Assembly (NCBI RefSeq): GCF_026651855.1
Contig: NZ_CP093280.1
Coordinates: forward strand, 970,001 to 1,034,000
From: Pseudomonas silvicola
GTDB taxonomy: Bacteria > Pseudomonadota > Gammaproteobacteria > Pseudomonadales > Pseudomonadaceae
Length of the DNA stretch: 64,000 nt
Direction: 5' to 3'
Shown here: one piece after another, positions 31,003 through 39,360 of the stretch
How the letters are laid out: every line of letters starts with the position of its first letter
How positions within the stretch are numbered: position 1 is the stretch's first letter
Position numbers and translations under genes: made by a program
Notes under the pieces: model-generated
Seen by the model: only the letters and a program-made list of their open reading frames with translations
The model's database searches: none
Told to the model about the DNA's origin: nothing

Positions 31003-31604
31003 AGACCGGTCTGCTGCTTTCGGGAGGCATGGATTCCCTAACGCTTGCTTGGTGGAAGCGTCCAGATCACGCGTTCACTCTGAATTATGGCCAGCTCGCG
31101 GCGCAGGCTGAGATAGAAGCATCGAGGACGATCTGTCAGCAGTTGGATATTCCCCATCACGTGATAGAGGTCGACTGTCGGCAATTGGGCTCCGGAGACA
31201 TGGCTGGTAGCCAAGCCGACAGCCTGGCGCCGGCGTCAGACTGGTGGCCTTACAGGAACCAGATGCTGGTGACGTTGGCGGCGATGAAAGCTATCTCTCT
31301 TGGAGTCACTCACTTATGGTTGGGAACCGTGAAGTCGGATGGTTTCCACAGGGACGGCTCGCCGGCCTTCATGGCTGCTATGAGTAACCTGCTTTCCCTG
31401 CAGGAAGGCGGAATGGTGGTGGAAGCTCCCGCAATCGAGCTTTCTACCGCTGAGTTGGTCCGTACTTCAGGAATTCCGGCGGGGCTGCTGGCATGGGCGC
31501 ACAGCTGTCATAAATCGCATCTGGCTTGCGGCAATTGCCGCGGCTGCAACAAATACATGGAGGTCTTCCAGGAGGTTGGATATGACCTGGATCGACCTGG
31601 GTAA
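30999..31604 (+). CDS. QueC-like 7-cyano-7-deazaguanine synthase family protein
   Basis: 201 residues from ATG 30999, overlapping the preceding stop. The PP-loop SGGMDS (residues 8-13) binds ATP. The C-terminal zinc site HSCHKSHLACGNCRGC matches the four-cysteine QueC signature. Housekeeping QueC turns 7-carboxy-7-deazaguanine into preQ0 with ATP and ammonia; here no queD or queE gene is nearby, so the carboxy-deazaguanine would come from the host pathway. QueC-like proteins are known ancillary parts of type IV CBASS (with OGG and TGT genes), where a deazaguanine is attached to a partner. Their role here, without a CD-NTase, is open. It is about 20 residues shorter than typical QueC. Confidence 0.9.
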   Translation: MKTGLLLSGGMDSLTLAWWKRPDHAFTLNYGQLAAQAEIEASRTICQQLDIPHHVIEVDCRQLGSGDMAGSQADSLAPASDWWPYRNQMLVTLAAMKAISLGVTHLWLGTVKSDGFHRDGSPAFMAAMSNLLSLQEGGMVVEAPAIELSTAELVRTSGIPAGLLAWAHSCHKSHLACGNCRGCNKYMEVFQEVGYDLDRPG

Positions 31605-32262
31605 TCCCGTACCACGGGGTGTGCCCATCCCCTACCAACCTGTGATCTGGGATACGGGAGCACATTTTGTGCTCTCAGCGCTTCCCGAAGGATTGGACAG
31701 GCCTTTCGGTGAGGTGCTCGATGAGCGAGCAACGCATCGTTGTTTCGCAGGGATCAATGATCAGCAGCTCGGAGCTTTCCTATGGCACGCGTGCAGAACC
31801 CGTGACACGGCGGCTTCGAGTTTGGGATTTGACTTGGAACACCGGACGGCACCTTCGGCCGGCGCAATCCATCCGATTCATGTGTTCCTTAAGCGACCTG
31901 GCGATGAGGAATGGTGGATGTACAACCCCCAATCGCATCAGCTTTTCCTGCTTAAGCATGGAGCAAGCAGGTTGCCAGGCCTATATGAGCACAGTCTTCA
32001 GGTTCTTGGCGGGGATGACGCCACGCGAATGCTGTTTGTTGCCGAGCCGGGGAAAACCGCAGGCAAGTATCACGATGCATGCAGCCTTGTTTGGCGTGAC
32101 GCAGGGGCCTTGCTTGCGGTCATGGCGCTGACCGCAACGGCCCAAGGGCTTAACTTCTGTCCTCTGGGAATCACTGGAGAGCCGTGGGCCAGTTCTTTAT
32201 CCGATCAGGGAAAGCTGGTTGGCGTTGGCCTCGCTCTTCTTGGCTCGTGTGCGGGAGCCTGA
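31582..32262 (+). CDS. SagB/nitroreductase-family oxidoreductase
   Basis: 226 residues from ATG 31582, with AGGAGG (31569-31574) upstream and a 23-base overlap with the queC-like gene. FMN-dependent nitroreductase pattern: ERATHRCFAGINDQQLGAFLWHACRTR near residues 45-71, APSAGAIHPIHVFL (the SagB-type SGGxxHP substrate/FMN loop) near 90-103, and CSLVWRDAGALLAVMALTATAQGLNFCPLG near the C-terminus. SagB relatives oxidise azoline rings in peptide toxins; others act on small aromatic or nitrogen heterocycles. In this operon a redox step on a nucleobase or on a base-protein conjugate is plausible. The last 66 bases overlap the oppositely oriented glycosylase gene. Confidence 0.85.
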   Translation: MTWIDLGNPVPRGVPIPYQPVIWDTGAHFVLSALPEGLDRPFGEVLDERATHRCFAGINDQQLGAFLWHACRTRDTAASSLGFDLEHRTAPSAGAIHPIHVFLKRPGDEEWWMYNPQSHQLFLLKHGASRLPGLYEHSLQVLGGDDATRMLFVAEPGKTAGKYHDACSLVWRDAGALLAVMALTATAQGLNFCPLGITGEPWASSLSDQGKLVGVGLALLGSCAGA

Positions 32263-33030
32263 AACTGGAGTGTGGTGTCCCATTCCCATGATGCTATGAA
32301 CAGTCATGGGGGAGGACATCATCTCTAGCCACATCAGTGCATCAAGCTCAGATGCCCTCACACCGAGGCCTTTGCTGAATCGAATGAACTGCTCTTCGAG
32401 CTCCAGGTAGTGGCGTTCAACCGTCAAATTGCTCTCGAAGAACTTGCCAAGCAGCCCTGCCCGGAGAATATGGATGTCCAGGATGGCGACGTCATCAGCG
32501 TCTAGCCAGTTACGGGCTACCCACGACGCGGTCTTGTAGCCAATACCCGGAACGTCCAGCAGCCAGTCGCGTAACGCCTTTCCAGACTCAACCGGGGGAC
32601 GTTCGGTGGCTAGCTTCTGGAGGGCCGCACAGAGGTAGCGAGCTTTCTGCTTGGCGAAGCGGTAATGCACCAAGCGCCCCTCAATCTGCAGAGGTTCTCT
32701 TAGCCATTCAAGTAGGGTTTCTTCTGACGGTGGCTGGTCTAGAAATGCACCACGATCTTTGACGTGGTGGAAGGCGGCCAGCCCTACATTTGCCGGAATG
32801 CCATGGCCCCCCAACAAGCAGGCACCGACCTCTTCCTTCAGCGTTGTCCCAAGCTTGTAGTTGATGCGGTCGCCTGTTAGACGGCGGGCATAGACCTGGT
32901 AGGCCCAATACGCGGGCGTTGGAAACGCTTCCATAGCGCCCCATTGCACGCCGGGGATAACCTCCGCTTCAGGCGTAGGCAGCTCGACATTGAAGACCAC
33001 ATGGCCCATGAAAATTGCGCCTAACTGCAT
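32197..33030 (-). CDS. OGG-type 8-oxoguanine DNA glycosylase/lyase (HhH-GPD)
   Basis: 277 residues from ATG 33030, which overlaps the TGA of the methylase gene and follows GAGGAGG inside it. The helix-hairpin-helix LLDVPGIGYKTASWVARN holds the catalytic lysine K166, and AILDIHILRAG has the catalytic aspartate D185, as in the OGG1/Ogg-2 class. These enzymes remove oxidised guanine and nick DNA. Paired with a QueC-like enzyme and a methylase, it may instead excise a modified guanine from foreign DNA or process a modified base. The same OGG + QueC pairing is known from type IV CBASS ancillary genes. It is convergent with the SagB-like gene and overlaps its 3' end by 66 bases. Confidence 0.9.
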   Translation of the reverse strand: MQLGAIFMGHVVFNVELPTPEAEVIPGVQWGAMEAFPTPAYWAYQVYARRLTGDRINYKLGTTLKEEVGACLLGGHGIPANVGLAAFHHVKDRGAFLDQPPSEETLLEWLREPLQIEGRLVHYRFAKQKARYLCAALQKLATERPPVESGKALRDWLLDVPGIGYKTASWVARNWLDADDVAILDIHILRAGLLGKFFESNLTVERHYLELEEQFIRFSKGLGVRASELDALMWLEMMSSPMTVHSIMGMGHHTPVSGSRTRAKKSEANANQLSLIG

Positions 33031-33707
33031 CAGGCGGCCTCCTCGGCATTGCCGTATTGTTCCTGCATCCATTGCAGAAGCTCGTGTCGCTCGATCGGGT
33101 CCAAGCTTTCAATCTTGGTGCGCAATCTGATTTGGCGACGCTGGATGGTCTGGCGGTCTCGGAAGGTCTCGCCCATGTAGCGCGAATCGTGTAAACGGCT
33201 AGGCGCGTCGAAGTTCATCCACACCGTTTCTTCCCGCATATCCACGTGGGTCTTAGCCGGGAAACTTACCTTCCGCCATCCGTTGAGCTCACGGTTGTAC
33301 AGCTCACAGTCATAGCCCGAAAGCATCACTTTGCAAGGAAGAGCCTTGAGGCACTGGATCAGGCGAATGTGGTCGCTTTCGGAGTAATCGCAGCGATAGA
33401 CCTTTGCTCGGCGACGTGTTTCCGGAACGTAAGGTGGGTCGACATACAACAATTCTTGACCGTCGAAGGCGTAGCTTTCCAGGAAATCGATGGCGTCGAC
33501 CTGGTAAAGCTCGCACGAGCCTGAATGTTCCGTCCGCCACCGTTGTATGACCTTGGCGTCAAGGTCGAGGCCAATATTGCGCTGCGCAGCTTTCTTGTTG
33601 CGCATGACCGCCCCGCCACCAAGGTGGGATTCGATGTATGTCTGATGCGGGGGCATCAGGTTGATCAAGCGCTGGTAGCACTTGCCTTTTCCGCCTGGAT
33701 ATCTCAT
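33030..33707 (-). CDS. DNA adenine methylase (Dam/D12 class)
   Basis: 225 residues. Motif X RYPGGKGK is at residues 2-9, the SAM motif region YIESHLGGGAV near 24-34, and the catalytic motif IV DPPY in LLYVDPPYVPETRRR near 90. The order X-I-IV is that of the alpha-class D12 methylases. The gene is solitary in that no restriction nuclease lies beside it. It is the upstream partner of the OGG-type gene (TGATG overlap), suggesting the two act together, for instance marking self DNA while the glycosylase attacks other DNA. The target sequence cannot be told from sequence alone. Confidence 0.92.
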   Translation of the reverse strand: MRYPGGKGKCYQRLINLMPPHQTYIESHLGGGAVMRNKKAAQRNIGLDLDAKVIQRWRTEHSGSCELYQVDAIDFLESYAFDGQELLYVDPPYVPETRRRAKVYRCDYSESDHIRLIQCLKALPCKVMLSGYDCELYNRELNGWRKVSFPAKTHVDMREETVWMNFDAPSRLHDSRYMGETFRDRQTIQRRQIRLRTKIESLDPIERHELLQWMQEQYGNAEEAA

Positions 33708-33937
33708 AAGCTCAGCATCGTCATAAATGACGATGATGTCAATACGGGCCGCCGGGCGGTCGTTTGTTCAGAGGCTTGGCCTGGATTGCTTGGCTTGGGC
33801 TGGTGTCACCGACATTTCTAGGTTGCGGCTTCTCAGATCCCAAGATTTGCTCCGAGAATTTTTTCACCTCTGGTTCTGCCACACCCTTTTCGGGTGTTAT
33901 CTAGATATCCCTTTTCTTATCCTGGGATAGCTAGCAA

Positions 33938-34096
33938 ATGCGCAAATTCCTTCTGTCGCTGCTCAACAGCATTCTTTCCGGTGTCCTCGTTCACTTTGTG
34001 ATTGCATTAACCCCTGATCCATCGGTTGTCCGGCAGGATTTCTATGGTGTAGTGGCGCAGTCCGGTACCGATACGAGCTGCATGATCAGGATTTGA
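33938..34096 (+). CDS. Possible 52-residue membrane peptide
   Basis: A short frame beginning MRKFLLSLLNSILSGVLVHFVIALTPD, i.e. a positively charged start and one membrane helix, then about 25 polar residues. The ribosome site is weak (GGGA). A hairpin ACACCC/GGGTGT at 33881-33897 lies upstream. There is no recognised family; it could be a small hydrophobic toxin or chance. Confidence 0.3.
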   Translation: MRKFLLSLLNSILSGVLVHFVIALTPDPSVVRQDFYGVVAQSGTDTSCMIRI

Positions 34097-34212
34097 GATT
34101 CGTGGGGTGGATACTGCCCCTTGAACCCTAACAGGAAGGCTGATGCTATCGTTCGACAAGCGCAGTTTAGGGGTAAGGGAACGGCAAACACACCTTCCTG
34201 ACGCAACCGCCG

Positions 34213-34290
34213 AAGGCGATGGTGTCCACCTAAGACGCGGACACCGCCCTTAAAGCAGGAGTTCGGAAGGTGAGTTCGCCGGACGATTGC
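34213..34290. repeat. Solitary IS66-type end remnant
   Basis: The stretch from GGTGTCCACC to GATTGC follows the layout of the outer 80 bases of the IS66 at 38098-38175, with GCGGACAC, then CGCCCTTA, then a CGGAAGG block, then a CCGG-containing tip. Read inward from 34290 it gives GCAATCGTCCGGCGAACTCA, close to the tips of the IS66 at 43553-46978. No transposase is attached, so it appears to be a leftover end or a mini-element. Confidence 0.45.
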
Positions 34291-34403
34291 CGAGCTCAAA
34301 CATAATCGTGAGAGAAGCATGTACAAATTGAAAAACATGTACAGTTTTTTTCATTCATGACGATATAGATGGCAAGGTGCCATGGATAGGGCCCGCAACA
34401 TCT

Positions 34404-35723
34404 ATGAGTCCAATCGTCATGACAATCTTCTTCAAAACACGCCGTGATCGTCGCGCTATTCATCAGCTGGTAGCTGCAATCACTCATGGGATACCGCCCG
34501 AAGTAGACGGGTGCGCTGAAAGCGCTGCAGTTCTAGATGCTTGGAGAGCGTTTGAGTCACTTGATCGCAGCTCCAAATCCCGTATATCTGAGCTTGAGCA
34601 TGAATTGGAGGCGGCTCGTGAGATGCTTCGCGAAGCGGCATCGTCCGCTTCGGCCCATGAGATAAGGTTTGATCTTGTGAACCGAGCCTCAAGCGAGGGG
34701 CTTTGGGATATGGAGGTCGTAGCTGGCGACCCAGTGAATCCTAAGAATCGGTTTTGGTGGTCTCAGCAACTACGAAACCTTTTGGGATTTAGCGACGAGC
34801 GGGATTTTCCTAACGTTTTAGCCAGTTGGGCAGATCGTCTGCATCCCCAGGATAAGCAAGCCACTCTTGACGCTTTTGCGCGACATCTGAACGATAAGTC
34901 CGGGCATACGCCTTACAAGGTAAAAAACCGACTCGCGATGAAGGACGGTTCATACCGTTGGTTCTATGCCCAAGGAGAAACTCTTAGAGATGATCGAGGG
35001 ATGCCTATACGCGTAGCTGGTTCTCTGCGCGACATCCATGATCAGCTTGAGCGCGATCAGGAGCATGATGTAATCATTACCAGATTTGAACTGGCCAGGG
35101 AGATGCTCTCGGACGGTTTGTGGGATATGGAGGTTATCGCTGGAGACCCCGTAAATCCAAAGAATCCTTTCTGGTGGTCTGCTCAGTTCAGGCGACTGCT
35201 CGGATTTGAAACCGTGGAGGAGTTTCCAGATGTTTTGGATAGCTGGGCATCGAGGCTACATCCGGACGATAAAGAGCGAAGCCTAAACGCTTTTGGTGCA
35301 CACCTAAACGACCGATCTGGTAAAACGCCTTTTGATATCGAGTATCGCTTGAAGATGAAGAGCGGCGAGTACAGGTGGTTCAGAGCTAGAGGTCAGACTC
35401 GGCGCGACCCCTCCGGTTCACCGCTTCGGGTAGTGGGCGCCCTTGTAGATGTCCATCTGCAGCATGAGCAGGAGGCGTTACGACAGGCGGAGGTCGAGCA
35501 TCAGCGGACACTGGAGAACAACATTGCTCAATTATCGCAAATCGTCGTGACTATTCAGAGCATCGCAAGCCAGACGAACCTGTTGGCGCTCAACGCGGCG
35601 ATAGAGGCAGCGCGCGCGGGCGAAGCGGGCCGTGGATTCGCGGTGGTTGCAGACGAGGTTCGAAAGCTCGCGACTCGCACTACTGAAGCAACCGAACAAG
35701 CTGCCGGGATGATCGCCAGCTAA
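34404..35723 (+). CDS. Soluble PAS-PAS chemoreceptor-like signalling protein
   Basis: About 439 residues (starts at 34377 or 34419 are possible; no strong ribosome site). A coiled coil near 45-80 is followed by two tandem PAS_3 domains that are internal duplicates: [31 protein letters not shown] and [31 protein letters not shown], each ending in a YRWF region. The C-terminus is a very short methyl-accepting signalling tip, [37 protein letters not shown]. There is no membrane helix. The layout resembles the biofilm-dispersal regulator BdlA and similar short receptors. It ends 37 bases before an IS66, but the ending is normal for this short class. It is cargo of the transposon. Confidence 0.85.
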   Translation: MSPIVMTIFFKTRRDRRAIHQLVAAITHGIPPEVDGCAESAAVLDAWRAFESLDRSSKSRISELEHELEAAREMLREAASSASAHEIRFDLVNRASSEGLWDMEVVAGDPVNPKNRFWWSQQLRNLLGFSDERDFPNVLASWADRLHPQDKQATLDAFARHLNDKSGHTPYKVKNRLAMKDGSYRWFYAQGETLRDDRGMPIRVAGSLRDIHDQLERDQEHDVIITRFELAREMLSDGLWDMEVIAGDPVNPKNPFWWSAQFRRLLGFETVEEFPDVLDSWASRLHPDDKERSLNAFGAHLNDRSGKTPFDIEYRLKMKSGEYRWFRARGQTRRDPSGSPLRVVGALVDVHLQHEQEALRQAEVEHQRTLENNIAQLSQIVVTIQSIASQTNLLALNAAIEAARAGEAGRGFAVVADEVRKLATRTTEATEQAAGMIAS

Positions 35724-35788
35724 GAACGGTTTCGGTGAAACTCCTCAGGCGCGACATTTGTAAGCGCCGGCCATCACGTCTTGCGTAA

Positions 35789-37357
35789 TTAAACCGGTTG
35801 CCACTTATGTGGCAGCAATTGATCGATCTCACTCGCCCGCTGCGTCGGCAGGCGCGTGAGAACGTCCTTCAAATAGGCGTACGGGTCATGACCATTCAGC
35901 CGCGATGACTGGATCAGACTCATGATTGCCGCCGCCCGTTTTCCACTGCGTAGCGAGCCTGCAAAGAGCCAGTTCTTGCGACCAAGAGCCCATGGTCTGA
36001 TCTGGTTTTCGGCCCAATTGTTATCTATGGGTACAGCCCCGTCATCGAGGTAGCGCGACAGCGCTGCCCAGCGTTTCAGGCTGTAATCGAGTGCTCTGCT
36101 GATGGCAGAACCTTCGGGCACGAGGTCACGCTGGGCGATCATCCAGGCGTGCAGCATGTTCATCACTGGGACGGCTTTTTCTTGCCGTATTCGGCGGCGT
36201 AAATCCGACTCCAGGTCTCTGACTTCTCTTTCGATTTCGTACAGCAACTGGATATAGCGCAGGGCTTGCTCGGCGAGCGTGCTTTTATTCGTAGCGTGCA
36301 GTTCAAAGAACTTACGCCGCGCATGAGCCATGCAGCCGATCTCGGTCACGCCGAGTTCAAAGCTGGCTTTGTAGCCGCCAAAATCGTCGCACACCAACTT
36401 ACCCTTCCAGTCCTGAAGGAAGTTGCGAGCATGCTCTCCGGCGCGACTGGGGCTGAAGTCATAAACCACTGCGGCCACCTCCGAGAACTGGCTGGTGGCG
36501 TAGGCCCACACATAGGAGCGGTGGGTTTTCTTTGTTCCTGGCATGAGCATCTGCACCGGTGTTTCATCGGCATGAATAACCTGCTGCCCGAGTACCACGT
36601 CGCGCAGCGCATCGACCAGCGGCTGCAACTGAACCCCGGTCACGCCAACCCATTGAGCCAAGGTTGAGCGTGGAATCGCCAGGCCCGCTCGACCGAAGAT
36701 CGATTCCTGACGGTAAAGCGGCAGATGGTCGGCAAACTTGGCGATCATGACGTGGGCCAGCAACCCGGCGGTTGGGATGCCCTTGTCGATGATCTGCGCC
36801 GGAACCGGTGCCTGGATCAGTGTTTCGCAGTCATCGCAGACCCATTTGCCCCGCACATGGCGTTCAACGGTAAATGCGCCGGGCACGTAGTCCAGCTTCT
36901 CGCTGACATCCTCGCCGATGCGTTTGAGGGCGCAGCCGCATGGGCAGTGAGTATTGTCCGGTTCGTGATGGATCAGCGTGCGTGGAAACTCTGGCGGCAA
37001 AGCAGTGCGTTTGGGTTTCTGCTTTTTCTCGGTCGCCGCTGGCACTGTTTGCAAGGCCTGAAGCTCGGCTTCAATCGCGGCGATATCGGTATCGATCAGG
37101 TCATCGAGCAGGCTGGCCTGCTCTGGATTCATCTGCTCACTGCGCTTGGCAAATTTCAAACGCTTGAGCTGGGCGATTTCGTGGGTCAGTTTCTCGATCA
37201 GCGTTTGGTCGCGGTTGATCTTCTTGCCCATGGTCTCAACGGTTTTACCCATCGTTTCGACTTGTTGGTCGAGCGTCTCGACACGCGCCATCAACTGCGC
37301 GGCCAAGGCGCGCAGTTGTTCCGGGGTCAGGTGATCGAGATTGGGTAGCGAAGTCAT
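35789..37357 (-). CDS. tnpC: IS66 transposase TnpC (copy 1)
   Basis: 522 residues from ATG 37357 (MTSLPNLDHLTPEQLRALAAQL). An N-terminal coiled coil and zinc-finger-like segment (HEPDNTHCPCGCALKRIGED, CDDCETLIQAP) precede the DDE core: VIHADETPVQML, LVCDDFGGYKASF and NNWAENQIRPWALGRKNWLFAGS with the final glutamate. It is intact and about 95 percent identical by eye to the TnpC at 44598-46145. Confidence 0.93.
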   Translation of the reverse strand: MTSLPNLDHLTPEQLRALAAQLMARVETLDQQVETMGKTVETMGKKINRDQTLIEKLTHEIAQLKRLKFAKRSEQMNPEQASLLDDLIDTDIAAIEAELQALQTVPAATEKKQKPKRTALPPEFPRTLIHHEPDNTHCPCGCALKRIGEDVSEKLDYVPGAFTVERHVRGKWVCDDCETLIQAPVPAQIIDKGIPTAGLLAHVMIAKFADHLPLYRQESIFGRAGLAIPRSTLAQWVGVTGVQLQPLVDALRDVVLGQQVIHADETPVQMLMPGTKKTHRSYVWAYATSQFSEVAAVVYDFSPSRAGEHARNFLQDWKGKLVCDDFGGYKASFELGVTEIGCMAHARRKFFELHATNKSTLAEQALRYIQLLYEIEREVRDLESDLRRRIRQEKAVPVMNMLHAWMIAQRDLVPEGSAISRALDYSLKRWAALSRYLDDGAVPIDNNWAENQIRPWALGRKNWLFAGSLRSGKRAAAIMSLIQSSRLNGHDPYAYLKDVLTRLPTQRASEIDQLLPHKWQPV

Positions 37358-37416
37358 GGGGGGATTTTGCCAGAGCAGGCAATTCCCGGCGATGACCGAT
37401 AGGCTAATGGCAGCCG

Positions 37417-37752
37417 TTAAAGCCGTGTGATCGAGCCTCCAGAACCTGCGCGCTGCCATGGCAGACCCAGCACCAAGGCCTGAAGTTGCTCAGTATCCAG
37501 TTTCATCTCAGAACCGTGGCGAATGCCAGGCCAGTGGAACTTGCCCTGGTTCAACCGGCGCGCCGCCAGCCATATGCCGAAGCCGTCATGCACCAGCACT
37601 TTCATGCGATTGGCGCGGCGGTTGGCGAACAGATAAGCATAGTGCGGCTGCGCCGCACCGAACACCGCAATCACCCTAGCCAATGCCGTGTCAGTGCCTG
37701 CGCGCATGTCCATCGGTTCGGTGGCGAGCCAGATGGCATCAATGCGGATCAA
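37417..37752 (-). CDS. tnpB: IS66 accessory protein TnpB (copy 1)
   Basis: 111 residues starting at TTG 37752, which overlaps the tnpA stop (TTGA) and gives the usual LIRIDAIWLATEPMDMRAGTDTAL start; continues with MKVLVHDGFGIWLAARRLNQGKFHWP. It is needed for IS66 transposition; its biochemical role is not settled. Intact, unlike copy 2. Confidence 0.88.
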   Translation of the reverse strand: MIRIDAIWLATEPMDMRAGTDTALARVIAVFGAAQPHYAYLFANRRANRMKVLVHDGFGIWLAARRLNQGKFHWPGIRHGSEMKLDTEQLQALVLGLPWQRAGSGGSITRL

Positions 37753-38075
37753 CGGACAAGCCCTCGGACAAAGCGGGCGCATCCGTCAGGGTCGCAAGTT
37801 GGCCATTTCACGATGACCGATTGCTCGCCAAGAGGTAGCTCAATGATCGCCGACGCTTCGGCCTTATGTTTTGGTTCAACCGGTGCGACTTTCAAAGGAA
37901 TGAAAGCTGGCAGCGCGACTGCCTGCTGATCACGGTAAAGCGGTATCCACCGGCGAACGACATTGGGATTAATCCCGTGACTCATCGCAATAGCTGCCAC
38001 GGAAATGCCGGGCTGCTCGCACTCTTGAACGACTTGGGCCTTGAAGGATTTCGGGTATGACTTACGTTGGCGCAT
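37749..38075 (-). CDS. tnpA: IS66 protein TnpA (copy 1)
   Basis: 108 residues. The N-terminal helix-turn-helix RQRKSYPKSFKAQVVQECEQPGISVAAIAMSHGINPNVVRRW is the IS3/IS66 OrfA type. Distinctly different from TnpA of copy 2 (about half identical), so the two IS66 elements are relatives and not recent duplicates of each other. Confidence 0.9.
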   Translation of the reverse strand: MRQRKSYPKSFKAQVVQECEQPGISVAAIAMSHGINPNVVRRWIPLYRDQQAVALPAFIPLKVAPVEPKHKAEASAIIELPLGEQSVIVKWPTCDPDGCARFVRGLVR

Positions 38076-38239
38076 GACGATCCTGACATTAAGGGTAATT
38101 GCGTCCGCTTAAAAATACGCGGACACAATCGCCCTTATTGATCGGACTCGGAAGGCGTGTTCTCCGGCCCCTTACGTTTAGGGAGCGGCTAGTTCGTATT
38201 CGAATTAGCCACTCAATCCCACCAGTCATGGGGTCGTCG

Positions 38240-39136
38240 CTACAGCTCTACGGCTGGGGCTCCCTTCGGGCTCTGGTAGGCGTGCGCCTTCGTCCAGTCA
38301 ATGCTGGACGGTGATCTACCAGCGCAGAGCGGATAAAGCCAGGACGCCTTGTCGCAATGTATGGGGTCTAGGTAGTAGCTGGGGTGGTGGTCCCACATCG
38401 AAGAACCATCAATAGGTGCGGTACAGTTGTACTCGCTGAACTGTAGGTCGTGACTCTTATTGAGGAAATCGACGAAGCCGGTTAGGCAGCCATGGCCGCC
38501 TGCCCCCATCGCGCCATTGAGATAAAACCGACCGCTATATCCCGCAGCGATATCGTATTTATCACCTTTGCATCTGAACATAAGCAAAGTGCCATCACGT
38601 TTGCTTGGATTCCCTTCCCCATCCTCCGGGGTACACAGCCTCACCAGCTTGATCTCTATACCGCTCCCTCTGGTGGCTGGCTCAAAGAACTCATGGTATT
38701 TACCTCCAATTTCTGGGTAGGGAAACATGGAACCAGAGCCGTTAATAAGCCACGCCATACTGCATCCGTAGCGGTCAGCAATGCGCCTGGCTAGGTCAAA
38801 GGGCAGCGCTTCACGACCGTCGATGCAGTTCATCAGCGTTGCCGGTGACGGTTCTCCCAAGGCCAGGGCGAGGTGGGGCAAATCACTACGCTCGCTCCAG
38901 GCAAAAACGTTGTCTTCGCGCAAGCGCGCAAACAGTTGTTGCAAGCGCTCGCCAGCAGCGCGTTGCCAAGATTCGCACAATGAAGCAGCACAGGGTTTGG
39001 GCGATTGTAGGGATTCAAGGTACCGAGCCAGTCCAAAACGAGTTTCTCCTTCTAGCGAGCGCTCATGTCGTGCTGCTGCCTGGAGCAGTTGCTGGTGCAG
39101 GTCATCAGGGAAGTCTCGAACGCTTAGTCTGGCCAT
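38240..39136 (-). CDS. Ribbon-helix-helix (FitA-like) plus HTH regulator with unknown C-terminal domain
   Basis: 298 residues. Residues 1-42 (ARLSVRDFPDDLHQQLLQAAARHERSLEGETRFGLARYL) are an Arc/FitA-type ribbon-helix-helix. Residues 75-140 look like a helix-turn-helix region (LALALGEPSPATLMNCIDGREALPFDLARRIADRYGCSMAWLING). The rest (150-298) is of unknown fold with GYSGRFYLNGAMGAGGHGCL. A large dyad at 39150-39203, just before the start, is a likely autoregulatory operator. It is divergent from the sirtuin gene, with which it may form a controlled pair. It is cargo of the transposon. Confidence 0.8.
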   Translation of the reverse strand: MARLSVRDFPDDLHQQLLQAAARHERSLEGETRFGLARYLESLQSPKPCAASLCESWQRAAGERLQQLFARLREDNVFAWSERSDLPHLALALGEPSPATLMNCIDGREALPFDLARRIADRYGCSMAWLINGSGSMFPYPEIGGKYHEFFEPATRGSGIEIKLVRLCTPEDGEGNPSKRDGTLLMFRCKGDKYDIAAGYSGRFYLNGAMGAGGHGCLTGFVDFLNKSHDLQFSEYNCTAPIDGSSMWDHHPSYYLDPIHCDKASWLYPLCAGRSPSSIDWTKAHAYQSPKGAPAVEL

Positions 39137-39149
39137 GGAATATGCTCGC

Positions 39150-39203
39150 TGTCATTTTGAGGGCGTTATGTCCGCTAGCTGGCATAATAGCGACAAAATG
39201 ACA
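39150..39203. promoter_or_regulatory. 54-bp dyad operator between the RHH regulator and the sirtuin
   Basis: Three nested inverted pairs share one centre at 39176.5: TGTCATTTTG (39150-39159) with CAAAATGACA (39194-39203), TTATG (39166-39170) with CATAA (39183-39187), and the central GCTAGC. This symmetry over 54 bases in the divergent gap suits cooperative binding of a dimeric ribbon-helix-helix protein. Confidence 0.75.
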
Positions 39204-39360
39204 CCGATTGCCACTCGTGGTCCGGCGGTCTGGTTAATTACCTCGCCAAGGCCGGATTACATAGCGCTTATCTTTGGCGATCCGTCCTGCGAACCGAGCC
39301 TCGTGCGCCATTGTTGGCGGTGGTAGCCTTAATCATCAGACTCGTGAGGAGTGGGCTGCT

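Larger units (their letters stand above)
35760..38175. mobile_element. IS66-family insertion sequence (copy 1)
   Basis: A 2.4-kb element with the classical IS66 gene set tnpA-tnpB-tnpC on the minus strand. The terminal repeat reads GTAAGCGCCGGCCATCACGT at 35760 and, inward from 38175, GTAAGGGGCCGGAGAACACG. The flanking octamers CGACATTT (35752-35759) and GTTTAGGG (38176-38183) do not match, so the usual 8-bp target duplication is missing, pointing to a rearrangement beside the element after insertion. Confidence 0.85.

Noticed and set aside
33246..33524. 92-residue frame opposite the methylase gene
   Set aside because: Antisense shadow of the D12 methylase, whose motifs are clear.
35723..35760. 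Chemoreceptor truncated by IS66
   Set aside because: The stop lies 37 bases before the IS tip, and the ending after the signalling hairpin resembles short receptors of this type.
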